The position numbers and the translations under genes are program-made. 64,000 nt of DNA, from positions 372,001 through 436,000 of the forward strand of contig NZ_SOAP01000002.1 in the NCBI RefSeq assembly GCF_004364805.1, read 5' to 3'. Source of the DNA: Pelagimonas phthalicica (GTDB lineage: Bacteria > Pseudomonadota > Alphaproteobacteria > Rhodobacterales > Rhodobacteraceae). The notes beneath the pieces are model-generated. The model was not told the DNA's origin. It made no database searches and saw nothing but the letters and a program-made list of their open reading frames with translations. Shown piece after piece: positions 55,630 through 63,794 of the stretch. Numbering within the stretch: the first letter of the stretch is position 1; every line of letters begins with the position of its first letter.

Positions 55630-57147
55630 TTATTGGTTGTCCGCAAAGGCACGGAGCTTTTGCCGTTGGAGTTTGCCATTCGGGTTCTTGGGCAGGGCGT
55701 CAAGCCGGATAAAGCTGCGGGGGCATTTGTATTTGGCCAAACGCTCTTGGGCGTAGGTTAGCAATGCCTCTTGCTCTAGTTCTTGCTCTGCGGTGTAAAA
55801 GGCGGCGATCAGGCGGACATCCTGTTTCACGGCGATATCTGTGACAGCCAGTTCCGTAACCCCTGGAAAGTCAGCCAGAGCCGCCTCAACCTCAAGTGGG
55901 GAGACGCGGAACCCGCCCGCATTCATCATGTCATCGAACCGCCCAAGATAGGTGATGTTGCAATCACCATCCATACGGGCGCGATCACCGGTCAGAAACC
56001 AATTGCCTTTGAATTTGTCCTGCGTCGCCTCAGCCGCCCCAACATATCCAAGCATCAGGCCGGGGTCAGATCGGTGAATGGCGATCATGCCGTCATCGCC
56101 CAAAGCGACAGGCGCGCCAGTTTCATCGACAATGGCAATCTTGCGCCCGATCTGCGGTTTGCCTAGCGAGCCTTCGACGGATTGCGACCCGGGGGCCGAG
56201 GAAATGAAGGTCGAGCATTCCGACATGCCATAGGCCTCGTAAATGTCGCCGCCGGTTTTGACCTTCCAGGCGGTGCGAATGGAAGAGGTCAGTTTTTCAC
56301 CCGCGGCCAATCCGTGGCGCAGATGAGGTAAGTCAGGAATAGGAAACTTGAGAAGTTGGCGGTAAACACCTGGAGCTGCAGCGAAAATCGTCGCCTGATA
56401 CTGGTGCATCAGGGTGGCCAATTGCGCGGGATCGCTGCCTTGATCCGGGATCAAAGCCGTCGCGCCCATAGTCCAAGGGTCCATCAATCCGGTGCCGAGC
56501 GTATAGGTCCAATTGAACGCCCCGGCATGCAAGAGGCGGTCATCAGCACTCAGCCCATACCAGCCCTGCATCATCATCTGGCGCGCCCAAATCGCGCGAT
56601 GTGCGTGGCCAACCGCGCGCGGCACGCCGGAGGTGCCAGAGGTGTAAATGATATAGGCCAGCCGGTTAGGATCACCGCGATTGAAATCCACAGCGGGCAA
56701 ACTGTGCCAGGATTCAAAGGTCACCGTATCGAAAACCGGTAGGTTTGTGTCCGGGCAGGCAATGCCTTGCCCGCGCAGGATGGCAGCGGGGGTCAGGTGT
56801 TCTATGATCTTGGCCACCTCAAACTCGGTCAGTTGCGAGGAGGTTGGGACAGGAACGATGCCTGCGGCAATGGCCCCAAGATAGGCAATCGGGAAATCCA
56901 CCGTATTCCCAAGCCGCATCAAGAGGATGTCATCTGGGGCAAGGCCGGAGGCAAGCAAGCCATTTGCGGTGCCCAGAATGGCCGCGCGGATTTCGGCAAA
57001 GCTCCAATCCTTTGACACCGTCGGTGACAGGATCGACAAGGCTGGCTTGTCCGGCGTTTCCAACCCGGCAGCCAACACATGTTCTGCCATATTGAACGGC
57101 GCAGGGCAGGGCGCGAACGCGCCTTTGTCAAAAATCGAAAGGGCCAT
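55630..57147 (-). CDS. AMP-forming acyl-CoA synthetase (benzoate-CoA ligase-like group)
   Basis: A 505-residue adenylate-forming enzyme. It has the P-loop motif AYIIYTSGTSGVPRAVGHAH (about residues 168-187), the A5 core YEAYGMSECSTF, the hinge YLGRFDDMMNAGGFRVSPLEVE, and the C-terminal Lys in PKNPNGKLQRQKL. The combination suggests activation of an aromatic or medium-chain acid. The divergent XRE-cupin regulator 91 bp away probably controls it, perhaps with the same substrate or product as ligand. Confidence 0.88.
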   Translation of the reverse strand: MALSIFDKGAFAPCPAPFNMAEHVLAAGLETPDKPALSILSPTVSKDWSFAEIRAAILGTANGLLASGLAPDDILLMRLGNTVDFPIAYLGAIAAGIVPVPTSSQLTEFEVAKIIEHLTPAAILRGQGIACPDTNLPVFDTVTFESWHSLPAVDFNRGDPNRLAYIIYTSGTSGVPRAVGHAHRAIWARQMMMQGWYGLSADDRLLHAGAFNWTYTLGTGLMDPWTMGATALIPDQGSDPAQLATLMHQYQATIFAAAPGVYRQLLKFPIPDLPHLRHGLAAGEKLTSSIRTAWKVKTGGDIYEAYGMSECSTFISSAPGSQSVEGSLGKPQIGRKIAIVDETGAPVALGDDGMIAIHRSDPGLMLGYVGAAEATQDKFKGNWFLTGDRARMDGDCNITYLGRFDDMMNAGGFRVSPLEVEAALADFPGVTELAVTDIAVKQDVRLIAAFYTAEQELEQEALLTYAQERLAKYKCPRSFIRLDALPKNPNGKLQRQKLRAFADNQ

Positions 57148-57238
57148 GCCAGTTGCCTATGCCCGTCCTTTACCCGATGCAAGGGGCGGTTTCGGGATTG
57201 CTTGAATCGGGGGAAACTTGGCCCTATAGCAGGACGTT

Positions 57239-57859
57239 ATGACGCGTGACCCCAAAAGCCTGATCCGTATCGCTCGTGAGAGCGGTGAAGAAGCCGTTGC
57301 CGAACCGCTGGACCTGGGCCAGCGGGTGCGTGACCTGCGCAAGGAAAAAAACTGGACCCTTGAACAGGCCGCAAAACAGGCGGGGCTGGCGCGCTCGACC
57401 TTGTCCAAGATCGAAAACGGGCAAATGTCGCCAACCTACGAAGCCTTGAAAAAGCTTGCCGTGGGGTTGGAGATTTCGGTGCCGCAACTCTTCACCCAAC
57501 CGCAGCAGGAAAAGGTGAATGGCCGCATGGCGATCAATCGTAGCGGCGAGGGGCAGCAACACCTGACCGCGACCTATGAACATGAGTTGCTGGCCGAAAA
57601 CCTGTCTCGCAAAAAGATGCTGCCCTATCGCGCACGGGTTCGGGCCCGCTCCATGGAAGAGTTCGACGGCTGGGTGCGCCATGACGGTGAAGAGTTCCTG
57701 TATGTGCTGACCGGTGTGGTCAAGCTGATTACGGAATTCTATGAGCCCATCGAAATGCGGCGCGGGGACAGTGCCTATTATGACTCCACCATGGGGCATA
57801 ATGTGATCTCGGTCTCGGATGAGGATGCAACGATCCTTTGGGTGACCTCGCTCAACTGA
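57239..57859 (+). CDS. XRE-family regulator with C-terminal cupin domain
   Basis: A 206-residue protein. The N-terminal helix-turn-helix is LGQRVRDLRKEKNWTLEQAAKQAGLARSTLSKIENGQMSP (about residues 26-65). The C-terminal cupin (about 125-205) has HDGEEFLYVLTGVV and GDSAYYDSTMGHNVIS carrying possible metal or ligand residues. Members of this group (PuuR-like) sense small molecules. It is transcribed divergently from the acyl-CoA ligase gene with 91 bp between starts, so it likely regulates that gene. Confidence 0.9.
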   Translation: MTRDPKSLIRIARESGEEAVAEPLDLGQRVRDLRKEKNWTLEQAAKQAGLARSTLSKIENGQMSPTYEALKKLAVGLEISVPQLFTQPQQEKVNGRMAINRSGEGQQHLTATYEHELLAENLSRKKMLPYRARVRARSMEEFDGWVRHDGEEFLYVLTGVVKLITEFYEPIEMRRGDSAYYDSTMGHNVISVSDEDATILWVTSLN

Positions 57860-57985
57860 CCTTTCGGCACATCGCTGTTAAAAGGTGCACTTCCGCGCGC
57901 TTTTTTAGATGCGTGGCGAGGTGTTGGTTTAACTCGTTGGTGTGCTGGGTGTGAAAGGTGGTGCATTTGGGTTCACCAAAAGAAA

Positions 57986-58159
57986 GACCTTTCTTGCAAA
58001 ACCACCCCTCAGCAGCCTTTGCCTGACAGTCTTCGGTCTTTGCGCCAAGGAGAATAAACGTATCCCCGCAAGCGGGGCCCCGCGTTGATTTTCCTTGGCC
58101 CCAAGCCCGCAGCCTGTCCGGACATGGGCAAGCTGACGGGTGGCTCCGAAAGAAAGGTC
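57986..58159. repeat. 174-bp imperfect inverted repeat abutting the aquaporin stop
   Basis: The left arm from 57986 and the right arm read back from 58159 both start GACCTTTCTT. They share CCACCC-TCAGC further in, and end with the near-complement GCCAAGGAGAATAAACG (58044-58060) against CGTTGATTTTCCTTGGC (58083-58099). A CCCCGC-AA-GCGGGG hairpin caps the centre (58064-58077). The arms are about 75 nt and roughly 70 percent alike by eye. It fills most of the gap between convergent genes, and its end coincides with the aquaporin TGA (58158-58160). It could be a bidirectional terminator, two opposed copies of one element, or a degenerate mobile element. Confidence 0.75.
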
Positions 58160-58802
58160 AAGGTTTGGCGAAGAGGCGCGGCAGGGTCAGCGTGGCGAGC
58201 GCCATTGCGAAAAGTTGCATGGCGACAAAGGCGGGCGCATGCGTGGGTTGGATGCCCGCAAAAGTGTCGGTGAAGCTGCGCGCGATTGTCACTGCCGGAT
58301 TGGCAAAGCTGGTAGAGGCCGTGAACCAATAGGCACCGGTGATGTAGATCGAAACAAGGGCAGGGGCGGTGGCGGGCTTGCATCCCGTGATGACAAAGAG
58401 CAAGCCGAGCGTTGCCAGGATCTCGGAACTCCATTGCGCGTAACCGGTGCGGTGTGTTGTTGTGGAGAGCTGCAGGATTGACAGGTCAAACATCACATGG
58501 GTGAGCCAGACACCAAGGATGCCGCCAGCGATTTGGACGCTGATATAGGGCAGGATTTGCGCCTTAGGGAATTGCTGCTGCAAAGCGAAAAACAACGTGA
58601 CGGCCGGGTTGAAATGCGCTCCGGAAATTGGGCCGAGTGTTGAGATGATCACGTAAAGCATACAGCCGGTCGCCACCGCATTGGCGAGCAGCGCGATGGC
58701 CGTGTTTCCACCTGCCAGCGTATCGCCCATGATGCCCGACCCGACAACTGCGATCAACAACATGGCTGTTCCGGTGAATTCAGCGGCGAGTTTTTGCAGC
58801 AT
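58158..58802 (-). CDS. MIP family channel (aquaporin)
   Basis: A 214-residue six-helix channel with the two half-helix motifs HFNPAVTLFF (first NPA, about residues 63-72) and SFANPAVTIARSF (second NPA, about 164-176). It is water- or small-solute-conducting in the inner membrane. Several alphaproteobacterial members of this size (AqpS type) move arsenite, but no ars genes are adjacent, so no such claim is made. Its stop codon falls at the end of the inverted repeat. Confidence 0.9.
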   Translation of the reverse strand: MLQKLAAEFTGTAMLLIAVVGSGIMGDTLAGGNTAIALLANAVATGCMLYVIISTLGPISGAHFNPAVTLFFALQQQFPKAQILPYISVQIAGGILGVWLTHVMFDLSILQLSTTTHRTGYAQWSSEILATLGLLFVITGCKPATAPALVSIYITGAYWFTASTSFANPAVTIARSFTDTFAGIQPTHAPAFVAMQLFAMALATLTLPRLFAKP

Positions 58803-58814
58803 TGATCGGCCCTT

Positions 58815-58850
58815 ACAAAAATGGTCCGCGCAGAGCTATGCGCGGACCAT
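58815..58850 (-). terminator. Rho-independent terminator of the liv operon
   Basis: A perfect 12-bp stem, ATGGTCCGCGCA (58821-58832) with TGCGCGGACCAT (58839-58850), and a 6-nt loop. It is followed on the minus strand by TTTTTG. It lies between the livM stop and the aquaporin start, so it insulates the aquaporin gene. Confidence 0.93.
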
Positions 58851-58885
58851 GACATTTTTGTAAAACTTCGCCGGATGGGCGGTGT

Positions 58886-60178
58886 TTATTTTTCCGGCAA
58901 AAGCCCGCGTGGGCTAAACCGCAGCACCAACAACAGGATCACCCCCATGGTCAGCAGGCGCATATGGGCGACGCTGTCGAGCAGGTGGGCTTTCAGAGCA
59001 GACCCTTCGGCCAATCCGCTGGTCAGGAAGATCATGATGGCCGGGCCGATCTGTTCTACCTGAACCCAGAGGAACCAGATGATGAACCCGCCCAGGATCG
59101 AGCCAAAGTTGTTGCCCGAGCCACCAACGATCACCATCACCCAGATCAGGAAAGTGTAGCGAAGCGGCTGATACGAGGTTGGAACGAACAAACCGTCCAA
59201 TGTAGTCATCATCGCGCCGGCAATGCCACAGATGGCCGAGCCGAGAATGAAGACTTGCAAATGGCGGAAGGTGACGTCTTTGCCCATGGCGCGGGATGAC
59301 ACTTCGTTATCGCGGATCGCGCGCATCATCCGCCCCCATGGGGAGTTCAAAGCCAGCTGCGCCAAGACCAGGATGATCAGCAAGACGGCGGTGAACATCA
59401 GCGAGTAGCCAATTTTCACATAAAGGCTGGAGGCCAATGTTGCGTCCAACCCGAATCCGGCGGCGCTTTCGACAAAGCCGGGATCGTTTTGCAGATCAAC
59501 CTCGTAGGGAACTGGGCGTGGCAGGCCGGTGACGTTTTTGACGCCGCGGCTCAGCCAGTCTTCGTTCTTGATGATGGCGATGATGATTTCCGAGATGCCC
59601 AAGGTGGCGATGGCCAGATAGTCCGAGCGCAGGCCCAGGGCTGTTTTGCCAATCACCCAAGCGGCCCCTGCAGCCAGCAATCCGCCCATGGGCCACGCCA
59701 TTACCACGGGCAGGCCAAGACCACCCAGAAAGCCGGTCGAGGCCGGATTGACGGCCTCAATCGCGCCCACGGCAGGGTCACGAACCCAGCGGTAGACGAT
59801 AAAGCCGACCAGCAAGACCAAAGCGACGAGCCAACCCTTGCGGGTGCGTTTATACATCATGGCAGAGCCCGCCACCGTGCAAATGGCCAAAAGGATGGCA
59901 AACCAGGCGCGCAGGCCTCCGGCTGACCAGGCCTCGGGCACGGGCGCGGTTGAGGTCAGGACCACGGCCAGACCACCCAGTGCGACAAAGCCCATGACGC
60001 CAACATTGAACAACCCTGCAATGCCCCATTGCAGGTTCACCCCCAGCGCCATGATGGCACTGACCAGCCCCATATTCAGGATCACAAGCGCCAGGTTGGG
60101 CCCTTGCAGGATGCCAGTACCGATGATCAACACCGCCACCAGCGCGAAAAGCAGAATGGTTTTCATAGACTGGGTCAT
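58886..60178 (-). CDS. livM: Branched-chain amino acid ABC transporter permease LivM
   Basis: A 430-residue inner-membrane permease with about ten helices. The LivM/H pattern includes LGVNLQWGIAGLFNVGVMGFVALGG and, later, the EAA-like loop ALNSPWGRMMRAIRDNEVSSRAMG. It is longer than the ~320-residue norm because of an extra segment between helices 3 and 5 (about residues 90-180). It forms the channel with LivH. The ATG at 60178 overlaps the livH stop. Substrate specificity comes from the LivK protein at the window edge. Confidence 0.93.
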   Translation of the reverse strand: MTQSMKTILLFALVAVLIIGTGILQGPNLALVILNMGLVSAIMALGVNLQWGIAGLFNVGVMGFVALGGLAVVLTSTAPVPEAWSAGGLRAWFAILLAICTVAGSAMMYKRTRKGWLVALVLLVGFIVYRWVRDPAVGAIEAVNPASTGFLGGLGLPVVMAWPMGGLLAAGAAWVIGKTALGLRSDYLAIATLGISEIIIAIIKNEDWLSRGVKNVTGLPRPVPYEVDLQNDPGFVESAAGFGLDATLASSLYVKIGYSLMFTAVLLIILVLAQLALNSPWGRMMRAIRDNEVSSRAMGKDVTFRHLQVFILGSAICGIAGAMMTTLDGLFVPTSYQPLRYTFLIWVMVIVGGSGNNFGSILGGFIIWFLWVQVEQIGPAIMIFLTSGLAEGSALKAHLLDSVAHMRLLTMGVILLLVLRFSPRGLLPEK

Positions 60179-61185
60179 ACCGCTTTCCCCTTGAAGATCC
60201 CGGTGGGTTTGATGAGCAAGACAATCACGAGGATCATGAAGCTGACGGCGAATTTGTATTCCGTCGCCATGAATTGCAGCAGGCTCGAGGGGGCCAGACC
60301 CTCGGGCAGGGCGTAGGTCACAACCTTTTTCCAGGCATAGGTCACGGCGACCTCGGAAAAGGCGATGACAAAGCCCCCTGCGATGGCCCCAACCGGGCTG
60401 CCAAGGCCACCAACGATGGCGGCAGCAAAGATTGGCAGCAGCAGTTGGAAATAGGTGAAGGGTTTGTAGCTCTTGTCGAGCCCATAGAGCGTACCGGCTA
60501 TAGTCACCAGCGCGGCAACGATCAGCCAGGTCACCATGACCACACGTTCCGGGTTGATGCCCGAGAGCAGCGCCAGATCTTCGTTATCCGAAAAGGCGCG
60601 CATGGATTTGCCGGTGCGGGTCTTGTTCAGGAACCAGAACAGGGCGATCACAACGATCACGGCGGTGATGATAGTGAGGCCTTGGGTGGTTTTAAACGCC
60701 AGACCTTCGCGCAGGCCGGTCATTTCCTTGAAATCACGCGCCCGCATGATGAAACGTTCGCCATCCATAAAACGTTGTTCATCCGCGCCAAGGATAAAGC
60801 GAGTCAACCCGTTATAGATGAACATGACGCCAAGCGAGACCATGACAACGATCACCGGTTTGGCCTTTTGCGCGCGGTAAAAGCGATAAACGACGCGATC
60901 GGTGCCCAACATCAGAAGCGCTGTCACCGCGATACCAAAAGGAATGGCAATCAGGGCGGTGGGCAGTGGGTGCAGCGAGATCCCCATGGATTGGAACAGC
61001 CAGGTGAAGATGATCACCGACATGGTGCCAAAGGCCATGGTGTCGCCATGGGCAAAGTTTGAGAACCGCAAAATCCCGTAAACCAGGGTCACACCCAAAG
61101 CCCCTAGCGCCAGCTGGCTGCCATAGGTCATGGCCGGGATCAGAACAAAGTTGGTTAGCGCCACAAGGGCGTTCAGGAAATCCAT
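60175..61185 (-). CDS. livH: Branched-chain amino acid ABC transporter permease LivH
   Basis: A 336-residue permease from the ATG at 61185, with AAAGGAAA upstream. LGALGVTLVYGILRFSNFAHGDTMAFG is the typical start. The cytoplasmic loop RTGKSMRAFSDNEDLALLSGINPERVVMVTW is the EAA-like ATPase contact. It is slightly longer than usual. An in-frame ATG at 61206 would add seven residues and is less well placed for the ribosome binding site. Confidence 0.93.
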   Translation of the reverse strand: MDFLNALVALTNFVLIPAMTYGSQLALGALGVTLVYGILRFSNFAHGDTMAFGTMSVIIFTWLFQSMGISLHPLPTALIAIPFGIAVTALLMLGTDRVVYRFYRAQKAKPVIVVMVSLGVMFIYNGLTRFILGADEQRFMDGERFIMRARDFKEMTGLREGLAFKTTQGLTIITAVIVVIALFWFLNKTRTGKSMRAFSDNEDLALLSGINPERVVMVTWLIVAALVTIAGTLYGLDKSYKPFTYFQLLLPIFAAAIVGGLGSPVGAIAGGFVIAFSEVAVTYAWKKVVTYALPEGLAPSSLLQFMATEYKFAVSFMILVIVLLIKPTGIFKGKAV

Positions 61186-61273
61186 CAGGTATTTTCCTTT
61201 CGACAAGAGCGCGGCAGGTGGCCGAGGTCTTTGTTGTGAATGTCAGAGGTCAGGGCGGGAAGGCGATGAATAT

Positions 61274-61648
61274 TCATTGCGCCACCCGACATTGACCGTC
61301 ATAGGCGATCATCATGTGATTGCCGGAGTAATGAACACTGAGCTTGGCCAGACCACCGGCGCTGCGAGACAAAAGGTAAGCGCCGTTGTCGTCCCGTGCC
61401 GACAGGATCAACAGATCGCCCAGCATATCCGCCGTGCCCTTTGCCGGACCTGTGTCGGGCAAAAGGGAGCCGGTGCCAGGAAAGGTCTCGGGCAGGGCAA
61501 CATCCACCGAGAAATCGGCAAAGGTGCATTCCTCAAGCTCGTAACACTCGGTTGTAAAGCTGCAGGTCAGCGTAGTTCCTGCGAGGTCATCGGCAGAAAC
61601 AACGCAGGGCATGGCAAGCATCCCAGCAATTGCGAGGCTTTGTTTCAT
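61274..61648 (-). CDS. Small secreted protein of unknown function inside the liv operon
   Basis: A 124-residue product from the ATG at 61648. It has a signal peptide (MKQSLAIAGMLAMPCVVSA, likely cleaved before DDLAG), four to six cysteines (CSFTTECYELEEC near the start, GQC near the end), and a beta-rich body. No family recognised. Start overlaps the preceding secreted gene (ATGA) and livH follows after 88 bp. It is probably periplasmic with disulfides. A link to amino acid uptake is inferred only from the operon. Confidence 0.75.
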   Translation of the reverse strand: MKQSLAIAGMLAMPCVVSADDLAGTTLTCSFTTECYELEECTFADFSVDVALPETFPGTGSLLPDTGPAKGTADMLGDLLILSARDDNGAYLLSRSAGGLAKLSVHYSGNHMMIAYDGQCRVAQ

Positions 61649-62085
61649 GACAAATCCCCCACGCAACGCCCCATTCGGGTTTGCCCACCGAATGTGTCGC
61701 TGAACAGACCTTCGTCGGAAATGGTGAGATCGCGCCGCAAGCCAGAGGCCGTGTTGAGATAAGCCAGCGTCAGCGGATCATCAGACAGTTTTGCCAAGGG
61801 CAGGGTGCCCGAGGACGGTTTGGCCTGTTTGCCTTCGACAATCACCGTGGCCGAACCGCCGATCACCACCGATGGGCTGTCGAGCCCCTGAACACTGGCC
61901 GGTCCGGGCAAAAGATCGTTGGGTTTGGTCCAGTTCAACCCTTCCTGCACCATCATCACACCCTCAGCCGAGGGGATCAGAACAAAGCCGGTGGCGTTTT
62001 CGCCCTCGGGTATGCAGGTCATCGCCGCCAAAGCCGGAGATGTCAGCGCCAGAGCCAAAACCACCGTTAAACAAGGTGTTCGCAT
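61645..62085 (-). CDS. Secreted protein of unknown function inside the liv operon
   Basis: A 146-residue product with a clear signal peptide (MRTPCLTVVLALALTSPALA, cleavage after ALA) and a body of beta strands with few Cys (MTCIPE..., TRMGRCVGDLS at the end). No family recognised. It starts three bases after the livF stop and overlaps the next secreted gene. Like that gene, it has a late segment in which an acidic, Gly-rich loop is followed by a G-x-C end, so the two may be distant relatives. Confidence 0.75.
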   Translation of the reverse strand: MRTPCLTVVLALALTSPALAAMTCIPEGENATGFVLIPSAEGVMMVQEGLNWTKPNDLLPGPASVQGLDSPSVVIGGSATVIVEGKQAKPSSGTLPLAKLSDDPLTLAYLNTASGLRRDLTISDEGLFSDTFGGQTRMGRCVGDLS

Positions 62086-62088
62086 GGC

Positions 62089-62919
62089 TCAGCCCCCCAG
62101 GAAGGAGGCGCGCACCTCAGGATCGGCCATCAAGGATTTGCCGGTGCCGGTATGCGCATTGGCCCCTTGCACCAGGACATAGCCTTTATCCGCGATTTCA
62201 AGCGCTTGCTTGGCGTTTTGTTCCACCATGAGGATGGAAATACCGCTGCGCGCCACTTCGATAATGCGGTCAAACAGCTCATCCATCACAATGGGCGAAA
62301 CCCCTGCCGTCGGCTCGTCCAGCAACAAGACCTTGGGCTGGGTCATCAGCGCGCGTCCCACGGCGACTTGCTGACGCTGACCACCAGACAATTCGCCCGC
62401 CGGTTGGTTGCGTTTCTCGCGCAGGATCGGGAACAGATCATAGACTTGTTCCATGGTTTCGCTGAAATCATCGGTGCGGATGAATGCGCCCATTTCAAGG
62501 TTCTCTTCGACGCTCATCGAGGTAAAGATATTGCTGGTCTGAGGCACAAAACCCATGCCTTTGCCGACGCGATCCTGCGGGGTGAGGTTGGTGATGTCGA
62601 CGCCGTCCAGGGTCACATGCCCCTCGCGCAGGTTCAACATGCCAAAGGTGGCTTTCATGGCGGTGGACTTGCCCGCGCCGTTCGGGCCGACGATCACGGC
62701 GATTTCGCCCTTTTCGACGGCAATGGTGCAATCATGCAGAATGTCCGGGCCGCCACGGCCATAACCGCCGGTCATATTGGCCCCGATCAAGAAAGGCTCG
62801 CCGCTGGTCTGACTGGTCGGACCACTTTTCTTGGTGGTGTCCATGGTGCCCATGCCATCAGGATTGCCTAGCGAGCGATCCTTGTTGCCACGGTCGTGCT
62901 GATACGGATTATCGCTCAT
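62089..62919 (-). CDS. livF: Branched-chain amino acid ABC transporter ATPase LivF
   Basis: A 276-residue ABC ATPase: Walker A VGPNGAGKSTAMKATFG, Q-loop FVPQTSNIF, signature ELSGGQRQQVAVGRAL, Walker B VLLLDEPTAGVSP and H-loop-like ILMVEQNAKQALEIAD, typical of LivF. It has an unusual N-terminal tail of about 45 residues (MSDNPYQHDRGNKDRS...), rich in polar residues and absent from most LivF. A later start may exist, but the ATG at 62919 overlaps the livG stop. Confidence 0.93.
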   Translation of the reverse strand: MSDNPYQHDRGNKDRSLGNPDGMGTMDTTKKSGPTSQTSGEPFLIGANMTGGYGRGGPDILHDCTIAVEKGEIAVIVGPNGAGKSTAMKATFGMLNLREGHVTLDGVDITNLTPQDRVGKGMGFVPQTSNIFTSMSVEENLEMGAFIRTDDFSETMEQVYDLFPILREKRNQPAGELSGGQRQQVAVGRALMTQPKVLLLDEPTAGVSPIVMDELFDRIIEVARSGISILMVEQNAKQALEIADKGYVLVQGANAHTGTGKSLMADPEVRASFLGG

Positions 62920-63740
62920 TCCACGGCCTCTTTGTCTTTGTTTTTCAAGCCGGTGCCGAGATAGGCTTCGATCACCTGTTGGTTGGCCTTGATCTCATCC
63001 AGGGTGCCTTCGGCCAGGTGTTTTCCCTCGGCCATAACAATCACCGGATCACAAAGCTTGCCAATGAAATCCATGTCATGTTCGATGACGCAGAAGGTAT
63101 AGCCACGCTCTTTGTTCAGGCGCAGGATCGCGTCGGCGATGGTCATCAGCAGGGTGCGGTTCACCCCGGCGCCGACCTCGTCCAAGAACACGATTTTGGC
63201 GTCAACCATCATGGTGCGACCAAGTTCGAGCAGCTTTTTCTGACCACCGGAAATCGCGCCTGCCGGATGATCGGCGAGATGGGAAATGGTCAGGAAATCA
63301 AGCACCTCATCGGCCTTGGCCCGCAAGGCGCGTTCCTCATCAGCGATGCGTTTGCGGCCAAACCATGTGTTCCACAGTTTCTCACCTGATTGCCCGCCTG
63401 GCACCATCATCAGGTTTTCCCGGCAAGACATCGAACTGAATTCATGTGCGATTTGAAAGGTACGCAGCAGCCCCTTGTGAAACAATTCATGCGGCGGCAG
63501 GCCGGTGATATTCTCACCATCCATAAAGACTTGCCCCGAGGTTGGGGGCAGCGCACCTGCGATGACATTGAAGAGCGTGGTTTTCCCGGCCCCGTTTGGA
63601 CCGACAAGACCGGTGATCGAGCCGGTGGCGATTTCAAGCGAAGCGCCGTCAACAGCTCGGAAGCCGCCAAAATGGCGGTGAAGGTTTTCAACCCGGATCA
63701 AGGATGTTCCCCCTATGATGGCGCTATCAGATGCGCACAC
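62916..63740 (-). CDS. livG: Branched-chain amino acid ABC transporter ATPase LivG
   Basis: A 274-residue ABC ATPase with Walker A VGPNGAGKTTLFNVIAG, signature GAISGGQKKLLELGRTMM, Walker B IVFLDEVGAG and H-loop VIEHDMDFIGKL. The C-terminal LAEGTLDEIKANQQVIEAYLG is typical of LivG. The start is uncertain: GTG at 63740 opens the frame, but TTG at 63701 (LIRVENLHRHFGG) has AGGGGGA just upstream and fits the family start better. The D-to-V change in LDEVGAG (usually LDEPxAG) is notable but common in LivG. Confidence 0.93.
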   Translation of the reverse strand: MCASDSAIIGGTSLIRVENLHRHFGGFRAVDGASLEIATGSITGLVGPNGAGKTTLFNVIAGALPPTSGQVFMDGENITGLPPHELFHKGLLRTFQIAHEFSSMSCRENLMMVPGGQSGEKLWNTWFGRKRIADEERALRAKADEVLDFLTISHLADHPAGAISGGQKKLLELGRTMMVDAKIVFLDEVGAGVNRTLLMTIADAILRLNKERGYTFCVIEHDMDFIGKLCDPVIVMAEGKHLAEGTLDEIKANQQVIEAYLGTGLKNKDKEAVE

Positions 63741-63751
63741 CAGAATACGGA

Positions 63752-63777
63752 AACAGCCCGGTAAAGACCGGGCTGTT
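63752..63777 (-). terminator. Hairpin between livK and livG (attenuating terminator or stabiliser)
   Basis: A perfect 11-bp stem, AACAGCCCGGT (63752-63762) with ACCGGGCTGTT (63767-63777), and a 4-nt loop, 18 bases after the livK stop. Read on the minus strand only TTTCC follows, so termination would be partial. This would give more binding protein than transporter. Confidence 0.7.
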
Positions 63778-63794
63778 CCAAGACATATCGAATT

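Noticed and set aside
58158-58802. Arsenite channel (AqpS) call
   Set aside because: Size and NPA motifs fit but no arsenic genes are adjacent, so only the general aquaporin call is kept.
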